From Clostridia bacterium (lineage in GTDB: Bacteria > Bacillota > Clostridia > Lachnospirales > Anaerotignaceae), in NCBI GenBank assembly GCA_022651385.1, contig JALCQR010000001.1, forward strand, positions 62,001 to 126,000: a stretch of 64,000 nt of DNA, written 5' to 3'. The notes beneath the pieces were generated by a model. That model ran no database searches and had not been told where the DNA came from. It saw nothing but the letters and a program-made list of their open reading frames with translations. How positions within the stretch are numbered: position 1 is the first letter of the stretch; each line of letters opens with the position of its first letter. The position numbers and the translations under genes were made by a program. This document shows, in pieces, positions 36,745 to 44,666 of this stretch.

Positions 36745-36784
36745 AAAAGGACATCACTATTTTTAATAGTGATGTCCTTTTTGA
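36745..36784 (+). terminator. Terminator of glgP
   Basis: AAAAGGACATCACTATT and AATAGTGATGTCCTTTT are perfectly paired arms with a tiny loop, then T. Confidence 0.93.
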
Positions 36785-36871
36785 ATTGAGTATATAGATT
36801 TTTTAAACTATAATTACTATAATATAGGATGTTAAATAAAGCAAATTTAATATATAATGTAATAACGTTTG

Positions 36872-36900
36872 TTGAAAAAAAAGAGATTTTGTGATCTAAT
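36872..36900 (+). promoter_or_regulatory. Promoter of the AIPR gene
   Basis: TTGAAA, a 17-nt spacer and TCTAAT, 30 nt before the start codon. Confidence 0.5.
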
Positions 36901-36930
36901 ATAAATATATGATATGAAAGGGGAATTATT

Positions 36931-38727
36931 ATGTTACAAAATTTTTTTAAACATCATATTGATGATTTGAAAATAAAATATCATGATTTTGAATATGTGA
37001 ACGATTATAATGTTTTTACTTTGCTTTGTATGAAATATTTTTTCTTTAGCGAAGCAGGTGTACCTTTTGATCCAGAATTAGCATTAGAATATTTAACAGA
37101 TGGACCTAATGATGGAGGAATTGATGCAATTTTTAATGATCAAATCAGTGAGGGTAATGATGTCGTAATTATTCAAAGCAAATATTATAACAATGCGACC
37201 TTGACTGAATGTAACGTTGCTGGAGAATTATATAAGATTAATGAAACATTGAGTAAGTTACGAAGCAATAAAATTTCTGAATTTAATAAAAAATTAGTTA
37301 CAGCTTATAGAAATGCAACCAGTCAGTTAGAGGATAACGGAGAAATAAAAATATATTTTTTTACATCATATCAACCAAAGAATAAAAGAGAACAAAATAA
37401 ATTAGAAAAATCTATGCGTGAGTATTTTAAAACATATGACATTGAATTGAATTTTAGAGAAGACATAGAGTCTCAAATAGAATTTTGTGATGAAGGAAAG
37501 CTATGTGTAGATTATGATAAGCTATGTATTGACAATAAAGATAATTATTTAAAATATGAAGATTCAATTATTGTTAATGTATCTGCACAATCTTTGCAAG
37601 AATTGCAGAACAGAAGAAGAAATGGTCTTTTAGGTATGAATTTACGTTATTATATAAAGCAAAAAGCAGTTGATACTGGGATTGCAAATACTATTGAAAA
37701 TGAGCCTGAGAATTTTTGGTATAAAAATAATGGCATTTTAATTATTTGTGATGATTATCAAATTGATGGAAAAGAAGTAAAATTACATAACTTTTCAATT
37801 TTAAACGGAGGTCAGACTACAAATCGCATAGGGCAGTTAGACATTGAAAAAAATTTTTATTTACAATGTAAAATTGTAAAATCTAAAGGAGAAACAAATA
37901 ATGATAAAGACAAATTTGCTCATAGTATTGCAGAGGCGGCTAATGCACAAAAACCAATAAAAAAAGCCGATTTAAAAGCAAATACACCAGAACAATTGCG
38001 ACTTAAAGAGCGTTTAAATCAAAAACATGTCTACTACATTACCAAAAAGGGAGATAAACCTTCTAAGCAGTATAGTGAAGCTTATCAAGTAGCCACATTA
38101 GAACAGGTAGGCAAGCTGAGTTTAGCAGGAGTTTTACAGATGCCAGGGTCAGCTAGAAGCAATTCACAAAGAATGTATAATAACGAATATTATTACTCAA
38201 TTTTTGGACAAAATGCAAAAGAGGGAGTTATAGCAGACCTATTAAAAATATCGTGTTATTATAAAAAGTTTTTAAAAACCAAAACAAAAAATAAGGGATA
38301 TGATGAAAAAACAGTTCTGCCGATGATTAAAAATGGAAGAACTTATCAATTAGCATGCATTACTTTTTTATGTAAAATTTATCAAGGGGTATTTAGCTAT
38401 GATGAAATTGGCGGTTTAATAAATAATACTGATGATTTAAAAACAGTTTTACGAAAGATGGGAAATATGGAAAATTTAATATTAAAAAAAATACCTAACG
38501 AAGAAGAATGTTTTTATGATTTATTTAATATTATAGGTGAAGAAGTCTTAGGATATTGTTTTGAAGATGCATTATATAAAGCTGAATCTGAACAAAAAAC
38601 AATGGCTCCATCAAATTATTTAAAAAGTGATTTAAACTATTATAAGGATGTACTTAAACGTTTGTGGTCAAGATATAATAAAAATAGTGTTTTGCAAGAA
38701 AATTTCAATTTACTATGTGGAAAATAA
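36931..38727 (+). CDS. AIPR family abortive-infection/phage-resistance protein
   Basis: A 598-residue soluble protein. The C-terminal two thirds match the AIPR family: ENFWYKNNGILIICDDYQI, then LHNFSILNGGQTTNRIGQL (about 290-300), and later HSIAEAANAQKPIKKADLKA. The N-terminus has a nuclease-like core, Asp65 in GGIDAI followed by Gln82 and Lys84 in VVIIQSKYY, which fits a PD-(D/E)XK variant. AIPR proteins are linked to phage defence in lactococci and others. It has its own promoter and terminator, is more AT-rich than its housekeeping neighbours, and splits glgP from the yqeG-aro cluster, suggesting acquisition. Confidence 0.88.
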   Translation: MLQNFFKHHIDDLKIKYHDFEYVNDYNVFTLLCMKYFFFSEAGVPFDPELALEYLTDGPNDGGIDAIFNDQISEGNDVVIIQSKYYNNATLTECNVAGELYKINETLSKLRSNKISEFNKKLVTAYRNATSQLEDNGEIKIYFFTSYQPKNKREQNKLEKSMREYFKTYDIELNFREDIESQIEFCDEGKLCVDYDKLCIDNKDNYLKYEDSIIVNVSAQSLQELQNRRRNGLLGMNLRYYIKQKAVDTGIANTIENEPENFWYKNNGILIICDDYQIDGKEVKLHNFSILNGGQTTNRIGQLDIEKNFYLQCKIVKSKGETNNDKDKFAHSIAEAANAQKPIKKADLKANTPEQLRLKERLNQKHVYYITKKGDKPSKQYSEAYQVATLEQVGKLSLAGVLQMPGSARSNSQRMYNNEYYYSIFGQNAKEGVIADLLKISCYYKKFLKTKTKNKGYDEKTVLPMIKNGRTYQLACITFLCKIYQGVFSYDEIGGLINNTDDLKTVLRKMGNMENLILKKIPNEEECFYDLFNIIGEEVLGYCFEDALYKAESEQKTMAPSNYLKSDLNYYKDVLKRLWSRYNKNSVLQENFNLLCGK

Positions 38728-38735
38728 TTTATACT

Positions 38736-38766
38736 GAACCAGATATAAAAAATTCTGGTTCTTTTT
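38736..38766 (+). terminator. Terminator of the AIPR gene
   Basis: GAACCAGA and TCTGGTTC arms with a 10-nt AT loop and a T-run, directly after the stop codon. Confidence 0.88.
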
Positions 38767-38842
38767 ATGTTATGGCCATTTGATTAAAATTTGACATCAA
38801 AGTAAAAAAATAAGTTCTTCTTTTTATTCTTAGAGTAATTTA

Positions 38843-38871
38843 TTGACCAAGATTAATAATATTGGTATAAT
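38843..38871 (+). promoter_or_regulatory. Promoter of yqeG-aroE-aroKQ
   Basis: TTGACC, a 17-nt spacer and TATAAT. The predicted start site near 38878 excludes the in-frame ATG at 38874 and supports the yqeG start at 38901. Confidence 0.8.
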
Positions 38872-38900
38872 ATATGGCAGAATTTATAGGAGAGATTATA

Positions 38901-39407
38901 ATGTTTGAATGTTTTTTTCCTGATATTTATGTAAAATCAATCTTTGAGCTGCCTCTTGAGGAACTGAAAAAAAGGGGTATTAAAGCTCTTATTTTTGATA
39001 TTGATAATACAGTCGCTCCATTTGACATTGCTGAGCCGGACGACAAAACAGCTGAGCTTTTTGAAGAATTCAGAAAAAATGGTTTTTCACTGTGTCTTTT
39101 TTCAAACAATAATGAAACCAGAGTGAATCTTTTTAACAGGAAATTAAAAGCACATGCCGTTTGGAGAGCAGGAAAGCCGGGAGTAAAAAAATTAAATGAT
39201 GCAATGAAGGCAATGGGGGCAAATAAGAATTCTACGGCAATAGTAGGTGATCAGGTTTTTACAGACATGTACTGTGGCCACAGGGCAGGAGTGCTTGCAA
39301 TATATACAGAACCTATTTGCAGCCGCGACCAGCTTATAACAAAGGTAAAAAGAGGAGCGGAAAAAATAGTGCTTAACATATATAAAAGGAGGATAAAAAG
39401 TGGTTGA
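38901..39407 (+). CDS. YqeG family HAD-superfamily phosphatase
   Basis: A 168-residue HAD-IIIA phosphatase. The nucleophile motif is ALIFDIDNTVAPFD (DxDNT), motif II is SNNNETRV, Lys lies in RAGKPG, and the last acidic motif is VGDQVFTDMYCGHRAG. These match YqeG exactly. AGGAGAG stands before the ATG at 38901. Its end overlaps aroE by 8 nt. The substrate is not well settled; a phosphatidylglycerophosphate phosphatase role has been described for relatives. Confidence 0.92.
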   Translation: MFECFFPDIYVKSIFELPLEELKKRGIKALIFDIDNTVAPFDIAEPDDKTAELFEEFRKNGFSLCLFSNNNETRVNLFNRKLKAHAVWRAGKPGVKKLNDAMKAMGANKNSTAIVGDQVFTDMYCGHRAGVLAIYTEPICSRDQLITKVKRGAEKIVLNIYKRRIKSG

Positions 39408-40293
39408 TATTTATAACGGACACACAGATGTTTATGGAATAATCGGAAATCCAATAGAACATAGCTTTTCTCCTATTTTGCAGAACACAGTAGCTTCGGC
39501 AATGAGCGAAAATGCGTCATACCTGCCGTTCAGAGTTGATAATGACAATGTTGAGGCAGCCATAAAAGGAGCATATGCTCTTGGCATAAGGGGTCTTAAT
39601 ATTACGGTGCCTTACAAAAAAACAGTTATGAATTACCTTTGTGATATTGATGATACGGCTAAGATGATTGGCGCTGTAAATACTCTTAAATGGACCGAAA
39701 ACGGTTATGTGGGATATAATACCGACATTCTGGGATTTGGGAAAAGCTGTGATATAAACGGTATAAGAATAAAAGATAAGAAAGTTATGCTTCTTGGCGC
39801 CGGAGGCGCCGCAAACGCTGTGTCAATTCTTACGGCCAATAGAGATGCAGAGAAAATAATTATAGTTAACAGAACAAAAGAAAAAGCTGAAAAGCTAAAA
39901 AAGCTTGTATTAAGTACAGGATACAGCGGGGAAATAAAGGTTATAGGTTACAGTGATATAAAAAATAACGCAGCAGATATATTGATAAATGCTACATCGG
40001 TTGGAATGGGAAAGGACAGAGATAATTCTCCGCTTGACGGATATGTGGATACTGATTTTCTTAATAATGTAAGTTACTGCATTGATGTTATATATATTCC
40101 GTGGGAAACAAAATTTTTAAGATATGCCAAGGAATGCGGATGTAAGACTGTAAATGGTTTTGATATGCTGATTTTTCAGGGAATAGCTTCTTTTGAAATA
40201 TGGCATGAAAGACATATTGAAAACAGCACAGCTAAAGAATTAAGAGATTCTCTCGCAAAATATTTTATTGAGGTCAGTGGTGGACAATGCTGA
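39400..40293 (+). CDS. aroE: Shikimate dehydrogenase
   Basis: A 297-residue NADP-dependent enzyme reducing 3-dehydroshikimate. Shikimate-binding motifs: IIGNPIEHSFSPILQN (about 10-25), NITVPYKKTVM with catalytic Lys, and NTDILGFGKS; the Rossmann loop is LGAGGAANAV followed by NRTKEKAEKL, where Arg favours NADP. C-terminal GFDMLIFQGIASFEIW is standard. The start is GTG with AAAAGGAGG upstream. It overlaps the kinase fusion by 7 nt. Confidence 0.97.
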   Translation: MVDIYNGHTDVYGIIGNPIEHSFSPILQNTVASAMSENASYLPFRVDNDNVEAAIKGAYALGIRGLNITVPYKKTVMNYLCDIDDTAKMIGAVNTLKWTENGYVGYNTDILGFGKSCDINGIRIKDKKVMLLGAGGAANAVSILTANRDAEKIIIVNRTKEKAEKLKKLVLSTGYSGEIKVIGYSDIKNNAADILINATSVGMGKDRDNSPLDGYVDTDFLNNVSYCIDVIYIPWETKFLRYAKECGCKTVNGFDMLIFQGIASFEIWHERHIENSTAKELRDSLAKYFIEVSGGQC

Positions 40294-41246
40294 AAAAAAA
40301 CATAGTGCTTATAGGTTTTATGGGCTGCGGCAAAACCACATTTGGCCGAAAGCTTGCTAAACGATATAAATGTGAGTTTATTGACACCGACAAGTTTATA
40401 GAAGCCGAGCAGGGAATGTCGGTGCAGGATATATTTGAAAAAAAAGGCGAACCGTATTTTCGTGAGCTGGAAAAAGAACTTTGTAAAAAAATAAGTGAGA
40501 AGAACGGATACGTGATTGCTACAGGCGGCGGAATAATTAAAAATGACGAGAATATGGAATGTCTTGGCAAAAACGGTGTTATTGTTTATCTTAAAGCATC
40601 TCCTGAACATATTTTCAGAAATATAGGCCATGATAGTTCGCGGCCTCTTTTGCAGGGAAAAAATAAAATGAAAAAAATCAGGCAGCTTATGGCTGAAAGA
40701 ATCCCTACTTATGAAAAAAATGCCGACGTTACAATAAACACAGCAGGACAGACCGTAAACCGTATAACAAACAGGATGTATGAGAGGTTGAAAAAGTACA
40801 ATATGAAAAAAATATGTGTTATTCACGGACCTAATCTGAACTTTACCGGCATACGTGAAAGGGGTATTTATGGTACCAAAACCCTTGATGACATAAATAA
40901 ATATATAATTGAAGAAGGAAACAGGCTTGGTTTTGAGATTGAGGTTTTTCAAAGCAACTATGAGGGTGCCATAATAGATAGACTGCAAAAATGCTATTAT
41001 GATAAGGTTGACGGCATAGTTATAAATCCTGGGGCTTTTACTCATTACAGCTATGCTATAAGAGATGCTATTGCGTCTGTACAGATACCGACGGTTGAAG
41101 TACATTTATCGAATATTCATCAGAGAGATGAATTCAGACATAAATCTGTAACGGCTCCGGCATGCATAGGTCAGCTTTGCGGATTTGGAGAATACGGCTA
41201 CATTATGGCTATAAACGCAATAAAAAATAGAGCAAAAATAAGATAA
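40287..41246 (+). CDS. aroKQ: Fused shikimate kinase and type II 3-dehydroquinate dehydratase
   Basis: A 319-residue bifunctional protein covering two shikimate-pathway steps. Residues 1-165 are shikimate kinase: P-loop GFMGCGKTT (10-18), DTDKFIEAEQG, PYFRELEKE and ATGGGII. From Met173 the rest is a type II dehydroquinase: GPNLNFTGIRERGIYG (Tyr195 region), NPGAFTHYSYAIRDAI and catalytic His273 in EVHLSNIHQRDEFRHKSV. A short hinge (LKKYN) joins them. The ATG at the joint has only a poor ribosome site, so separate AroQ synthesis is unlikely. With aroE upstream this makes three activities from one transcript. Confidence 0.95.
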   Translation: MLKKNIVLIGFMGCGKTTFGRKLAKRYKCEFIDTDKFIEAEQGMSVQDIFEKKGEPYFRELEKELCKKISEKNGYVIATGGGIIKNDENMECLGKNGVIVYLKASPEHIFRNIGHDSSRPLLQGKNKMKKIRQLMAERIPTYEKNADVTINTAGQTVNRITNRMYERLKKYNMKKICVIHGPNLNFTGIRERGIYGTKTLDDINKYIIEEGNRLGFEIEVFQSNYEGAIIDRLQKCYYDKVDGIVINPGAFTHYSYAIRDAIASVQIPTVEVHLSNIHQRDEFRHKSVTAPACIGQLCGFGEYGYIMAINAIKNRAKIR

Positions 41247-41331
41247 ATTTTGATAAAGCTATTGATAAATGACAAATTTTAATTTAAACTAATACGAGAT
41301 ATATGTTTTTTTAAATACAAGGAGGATTTTT

Positions 41332-41895
41332 ATGATTTCTGCAGGTGAATTTAGAAACGGCGCTACAATTGAATATGAAGGCAATATTTATGTTGTCCTC
41401 GAATTCCAGCATGTTAAACCTGGTAAAGGGGCTGCTTTCGTTCGTACAAAAATAAAGAATCTTAAGACTGGAAGCGTTGTTGAAAAAACTTTCAGACCAA
41501 CTGAAAAAATGCCAAGAGCACATATTGATAGACTTGATATGCAGTATCTTTATAATGACGGTGATTTATATTACTTTATGAATCCTGAAAATTTTGAACA
41601 GATTGCCATCAACGCCAGTGATATTGGCGATACTCTCAAATTTGTTAAAGAAAATGAAATGGTTAAAATACTTTCGCACGAAGGTGATGTTTTTGGTATT
41701 GAGCCTCCACTTTTTGTTGAGCTTGAAATTACGGAAACAGAGCCGGGATTTGCTGGTAATACTGCACAGGGAGCAACTAAACCTGCTACAGTTGAAACGG
41801 GTGCTCAGGTTTCAGTACCTCTTTTCGTAAATCAAGGTGAGGTTATCAAGATTGATACAAGAACAGGCGAATATCTTGGACGTGTAAACAGCTGA
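41332..41895 (+). CDS. efp: Translation elongation factor P
   Basis: A 187-residue tRNA-shaped factor that rescues ribosomes stalled at polyproline. Three OB-like domains; the loop carrying the modifiable residue is [10 protein letters not shown] with Lys32, as in species using lysine-based or no modification rather than Arg. The C-terminal [20 protein letters not shown] and GEYLGRV are diagnostic. AAGGAGG precedes the ATG. No epmA or epmB gene nearby. Confidence 0.97.
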   Translation: MISAGEFRNGATIEYEGNIYVVLEFQHVKPGKGAAFVRTKIKNLKTGSVVEKTFRPTEKMPRAHIDRLDMQYLYNDGDLYYFMNPENFEQIAINASDIGDTLKFVKENEMVKILSHEGDVFGIEPPLFVELEITETEPGFAGNTAQGATKPATVETGAQVSVPLFVNQGEVIKIDTRTGEYLGRVNS

Positions 41896-41907
41896 TTTTT
41901 AAATGTG

Positions 41908-41940
41908 AAAAATCTGCTGCTTATTAAGGCGGCAGATTTT
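41908..41940 (+). terminator. Terminator of efp
   Basis: AAAATCTGCTGC and GCGGCAGATTTT arms with a short loop. Confidence 0.85.
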
Positions 41941-41962
41941 ATTCACGTAAAAGATTTAATGC

Positions 41963-41991
41963 TTGCAAAAAAACTTAAAATATGTTAGAAT
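41963..41991 (+). promoter_or_regulatory. Promoter of tRNA-Leu
   Basis: TTGCAA, a 17-nt spacer and TAGAAT, about 40 nt before the tRNA. Confidence 0.75.
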
Positions 41992-42030
41992 ACTTTTGCT
42001 GTTTTAAAAGTATTACTTGTTTTTTAATAT

Positions 42031-42113
42031 GCCGGTGTGGCGGAATTGGCAGACGCACGTGACTCAAAATCACGCGGAGACAATCCGTGCCGGTTCGAGT
42101 CCGGCCACCGGCA
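42031..42113 (+). tRNA. tRNA-Leu (anticodon CAA)
   Basis: An 83-nt class II tRNA. Acceptor GCCGGTG/CACCGGC plus discriminator A; D arm with GGCAGACGC; anticodon stem CGTGA/TCACG enclosing CTCAAAA, giving CAA (reads TTG); a long variable arm (GCGGAGACAATCCGT); T arm CCGGTTCGAGTCCGG. CCA is not encoded. The accessory block of the window begins right after this gene. Confidence 0.97.
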
Positions 42114-42117
42114 TCAC

Positions 42118-42163
42118 AAAAAAATCCATGTGTCAGAATTTGAGCTGGCAAATGGATTTTTTT
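42118..42163 (+). terminator. Terminator of tRNA-Leu
   Basis: AAAAATCCAT and ATGGATTTTTT arms with a long loop and seven T. Its 5' arm shares AAAATCCATGTGTCA with the tRNA-Arg terminator. Confidence 0.85.
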
Positions 42164-42239
42164 AATTCTATTTGTTGGCTTTTGTGCTATAATTAATCAG
42201 ATTATTTATAAAACATGAATTGATTCTGCGGAGGTCAAT

Positions 42240-43001
42240 ATGTTAGGTATTTATTTTAGCGCTACTGGCAATACGAAATACTGTGTTGAACGATTGGTGA
42301 ATAAGCTTGACAAAAAATCTAAAAGTCTAGCAATGAAAGATCCGGAAACATTAACTGCTGTACAACATGCTGACGGTTTTATTTTTGGCTATGGAGTCAA
42401 GTTTTCTAATGTTCCTAAAATAGTTCATGATTGGATATTAGCGAACAAATTCATTTTTAACGGCAAAAAAATCTTGATTATTGCGACAATGGGGGCATTC
42501 AGCGGAGATGGATCAGGATGTGCTGCAAGACTGTTCCAAAAATGCGGAGCACAAATTGTCGGAGGGCTTCACCTTCGCATGCCTGATGTTGTTGCTGACA
42601 GTAAAATGCTTAAAAAGCCGTTAGCATTCAATAAAGAGCTTGTTATAAAAGCCGGAAATAAAATCGATAACGCTGCATATGACATTCTCAATGGAAAATA
42701 TCCAAAAGAGGGGCTAAATATCTTTTATCATATCGCCGGATTGCTTGGCCAAAGGCTCTGGTTCTATTCCAAGACCAGCAGGTATAGCAATCGGCTTAAA
42801 GTTGACAGCAAAAAATGTATCCTCTGCGGATTATGCGTAAAAAATTGTCCCATGGATAATCTATACATAACAGAAAATAAACTTGTGATAAAAGGTCAAT
42901 GCACAGAATGCTACCGTTGTATCAACTGCTGCCCAAAACAAGCACTAACTTCTCTGGGGAAAAAGGTTGTTGAACAATGCTCTGTTGAAAAATACTTATA
43001 A
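42240..43001 (+). CDS. EFR1 family flavodoxin-ferredoxin fusion protein (first copy)
   Basis: A 253-residue electron carrier. The N-terminal flavodoxin domain (1-150) opens with the FMN phosphate loop IYFSATGNTKYC and includes FIFGYGVKFSNVPKIV. The C-terminal third has two 4Fe-4S motifs: CILCGLCVKNCP and CTECYRCINCCP. This arrangement defines EFR1 ferredoxins of anaerobes. A distant paralogue, in the opposite orientation, is at 51764-52540. An extended -10 (TGCTATAAT, ending 42194) gives it its own promoter. Partner enzymes are unknown. Confidence 0.93.
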   Translation: MLGIYFSATGNTKYCVERLVNKLDKKSKSLAMKDPETLTAVQHADGFIFGYGVKFSNVPKIVHDWILANKFIFNGKKILIIATMGAFSGDGSGCAARLFQKCGAQIVGGLHLRMPDVVADSKMLKKPLAFNKELVIKAGNKIDNAAYDILNGKYPKEGLNIFYHIAGLLGQRLWFYSKTSRYSNRLKVDSKKCILCGLCVKNCPMDNLYITENKLVIKGQCTECYRCINCCPKQALTSLGKKVVEQCSVEKYL

Positions 43002-43034
43002 CTTTTACTTTTCGGGTTTTTAGCATAATCAGAT

Positions 43035-43112
43035 TTGCATCTAAATTGAGCAAATGACACAAAAAGACAGGCCTGTTTTTATAACATTAGTTATAACAGG
43101 TTTGTCTTTTTT
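43035..43112 (+). repeat. 34-nt box plus terminator hairpin, element 1
   Basis: Box TTGCATCTAAATTG / AGCAAATGACACAAAAAGAC (43035-43068) flows into a hairpin, AAAAGACAGGCCTG...TTATAAC and GTTATAA...CAGGTTTGTCTTTT, ending in T. It lies 33 nt after the EFR1 stop. A short right-hand string AAAATGGTTTTGTA follows at 43120. Confidence 0.8.
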
Positions 43113-43208
43113 GTACCCTAAAATGGTTTTGTAGGTTGTTTTAGCCTGATTGTTTATGTTATACTTTTGTAAGACGATAAGAACGTCGGGTTATTGGAGG
43201 ATAATGTC

Positions 43209-43682
43209 ATGGAAATATTAAAGATTAAAAGTAACGCTTTTGATGAAGGTGGTTGGATACCCATAGAATATACAGCTCGTGGAGCAGATATATCTCCTGA
43301 TTTTAAAATAAGTAGCATTGTTCCCAATGCAAAATCAATTGCAATTACATTAGATGATGCATCACACCCCATTTTTCCAAACTATAACCATTGGGTGATA
43401 TGGAATATAGCCGTACAGTCTGTTATTCCAAAGGGGATAGCCCATGGCAAATATGTGGACAGTCTAGATGCAACGCAAGGCATTGCTTACGGAAGAAATA
43501 AATATAAAGGTCCAAAACCCCCGCTTAAGTCGATACATACATATGTGTTTACTATTTATATACTGGATTGTACGTTAGATTTAGCTGCAAATTGTAGAAA
43601 GCGGGATTTTTTAAACAATGCTGATGGTCATATCTTGCAGCAAGCAACTTTATCTGGAAAGTTTCAAAGTCGAAGAGAATAA
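43209..43682 (+). CDS. PEBP family protein (YbhB/YbcL, Raf kinase inhibitor-like)
   Basis: A 157-residue phosphatidylethanolamine-binding-protein fold. Seen: YTARGADISPDFKIS, LDDASHPIFPNYNHWVIWNI (the ligand-site DxAxH and HW motifs, about 52-72) and GPKPPLKSIHTYVFTIYILD (about 107-126). ATG 43209 is preferred over a TTG at 43194 since GGAGG is 8 nt upstream. Bacterial members have no settled role. A promoter (TTGTTT, 18 nt, TATACT) lies before it. Two repeat elements follow it in tandem. Confidence 0.92.
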   Translation: MEILKIKSNAFDEGGWIPIEYTARGADISPDFKISSIVPNAKSIAITLDDASHPIFPNYNHWVIWNIAVQSVIPKGIAHGKYVDSLDATQGIAYGRNKYKGPKPPLKSIHTYVFTIYILDCTLDLAANCRKRDFLNNADGHILQQATLSGKFQSRRE

Positions 43683-43686
43683 GACA

Positions 43687-43754
43687 TTGCATCTATTTTG
43701 TACTAATGACACAGTCGAGAGCCTCGACACGCAATTCGCGTACCGGGGCTTTTT
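43687..43754 (+). repeat. 34-nt box plus terminator hairpin, element 2a
   Basis: A diverged box, TTGCATCTATTTTG / TACTAATGACACAGT, four nt after the PEBP stop, followed by hairpin AGCCTCG / CGGGGCT (43720-43750) and T-run. Between 43755 and 43786 nothing else is recognised. Confidence 0.7.
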
Positions 43755-43786
43755 GTTGTTTTACCTTAGACGTCCGTGCCGGAAGA

Positions 43787-43864
43787 TTGCTCTAAATTAA
43801 ACAAATGACAAAAAAAGTAAAAAGCTGCATGCTTACTGAGTTTTCAGTAATTCATGAGGCTTTT
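43787..43864 (+). repeat. 34-nt box plus terminator hairpin, element 2b
   Basis: Box TTGCTCTAAATTAA / ACAAATGACAAAAAAAG followed by an imperfect hairpin AAAAGCTGCATGCTTACTGA / TCAGTAATTCATGAGGCTTTT. It stands in tandem with 2a behind one gene, which a plain terminator would not need. The remaining gap to 43980 is featureless. Confidence 0.7.
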
Positions 43865-43980
43865 CTTTATTTGAGATTGTACGACACTTATCTGTGGAGA
43901 GAAACTGCTTCCGACCGGAAGCAATTAATTTATACAAAACGTGCCTTTTTTTCAGCCTGACTGACAAAAGTTCTCTGTAC

Positions 43981-44031
43981 TTGACAAGATTAGATTGCTA
44001 TCATATAATTGATATATCGATTATATGATAG
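43981..44031 (+). promoter_or_regulatory. Promoter and MarR operator of the MarR-MFS operon
   Basis: TTGACA (43981), a 17-nt spacer and TATAAT (44004-44009). Arms CTATCATATAAT (43998-44009) and ATTATATGATAG (44020-44031) form a perfect 12-bp inverted repeat that covers the -10 box, a classic position for self-repression by a MarR dimer. Confidence 0.85.
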
Positions 44032-44085
44032 TCTATTAGTTTTGGTAAATCATACCTATTTTTAGGAAGAAAGAGAGGCGCTGAA

Positions 44086-44526
44086 ATGGAAACTTCTTTA
44101 GATGAAACCATTGGGTTGCAGGCAAATCAGATGCAGAAAAAGATGCTGAGATATTTGAATCGGAGCTTAGAGTGGTACGAAATCACATTAGAGCAGTGGG
44201 TCGTTCTGTCGACGCTATCGGAAAACGAGAGTATCAATCAAAGGTCGCTGTCCGCTAAAATTGAAAAGGACCCAACGTCCCTGTTAAGAATATTGGATAT
44301 ACTGGAAAAAAAAGGACTTGTCGAACGAAGACCTTTTCAGGGTGACCGTAGGGCTTCCTCTCTGTTTATCACCGAAAATGGGAAACACCTGCGAAGCGAA
44401 GTGGCACCATATATCGAGAACCGTTTTAAGGAAATAACCGCGAACATCTCCGCGGGCGAAATCGAAGTCTACGAAAAGGTTTTGGGAGAAATAAGCCGCA
44501 ACCTCGACGGGTTGCTGAAAAAATAA
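44086..44526 (+). CDS. MarR family transcriptional regulator (drug-efflux regulator)
   Basis: A 146-residue winged-helix regulator. NQRSLSAKIEKDPTSLLRIL (about 62-81) is the recognition helix region and GLVERRPFQGDRRASSLFIT the wing. It is directly upstream of a 14-helix exporter on the same strand and a perfect 12-bp palindrome overlaps its promoter, so it probably represses itself and the exporter until a toxic ligand binds. GAGAGG precedes the ATG. Its GC content, like that of the exporter, is above that of the surroundings. Confidence 0.93.
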   Translation: METSLDETIGLQANQMQKKMLRYLNRSLEWYEITLEQWVVLSTLSENESINQRSLSAKIEKDPTSLLRILDILEKKGLVERRPFQGDRRASSLFITENGKHLRSEVAPYIENRFKEITANISAGEIEVYEKVLGEISRNLDGLLKK

Positions 44527-44666
44527 GCCTTACCAAAGCAATATCGCTTGTCGATGAACACAGGCCGCCTAAGTTTGTGCAAATGCAGCTTTTCTACGGT
44601 CTATCCATAAAAAACAGTTTACAAAACTCACTATATTTATTTTACTATTTTGGAGGCTAGTTATTT

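Noticed and set aside
40176-41105. A 309-codon antisense frame over aroE and aroKQ
   Set aside because: It mirrors the coding bias of the real genes and its translation is rich in Phe and Cys without a recognised domain.
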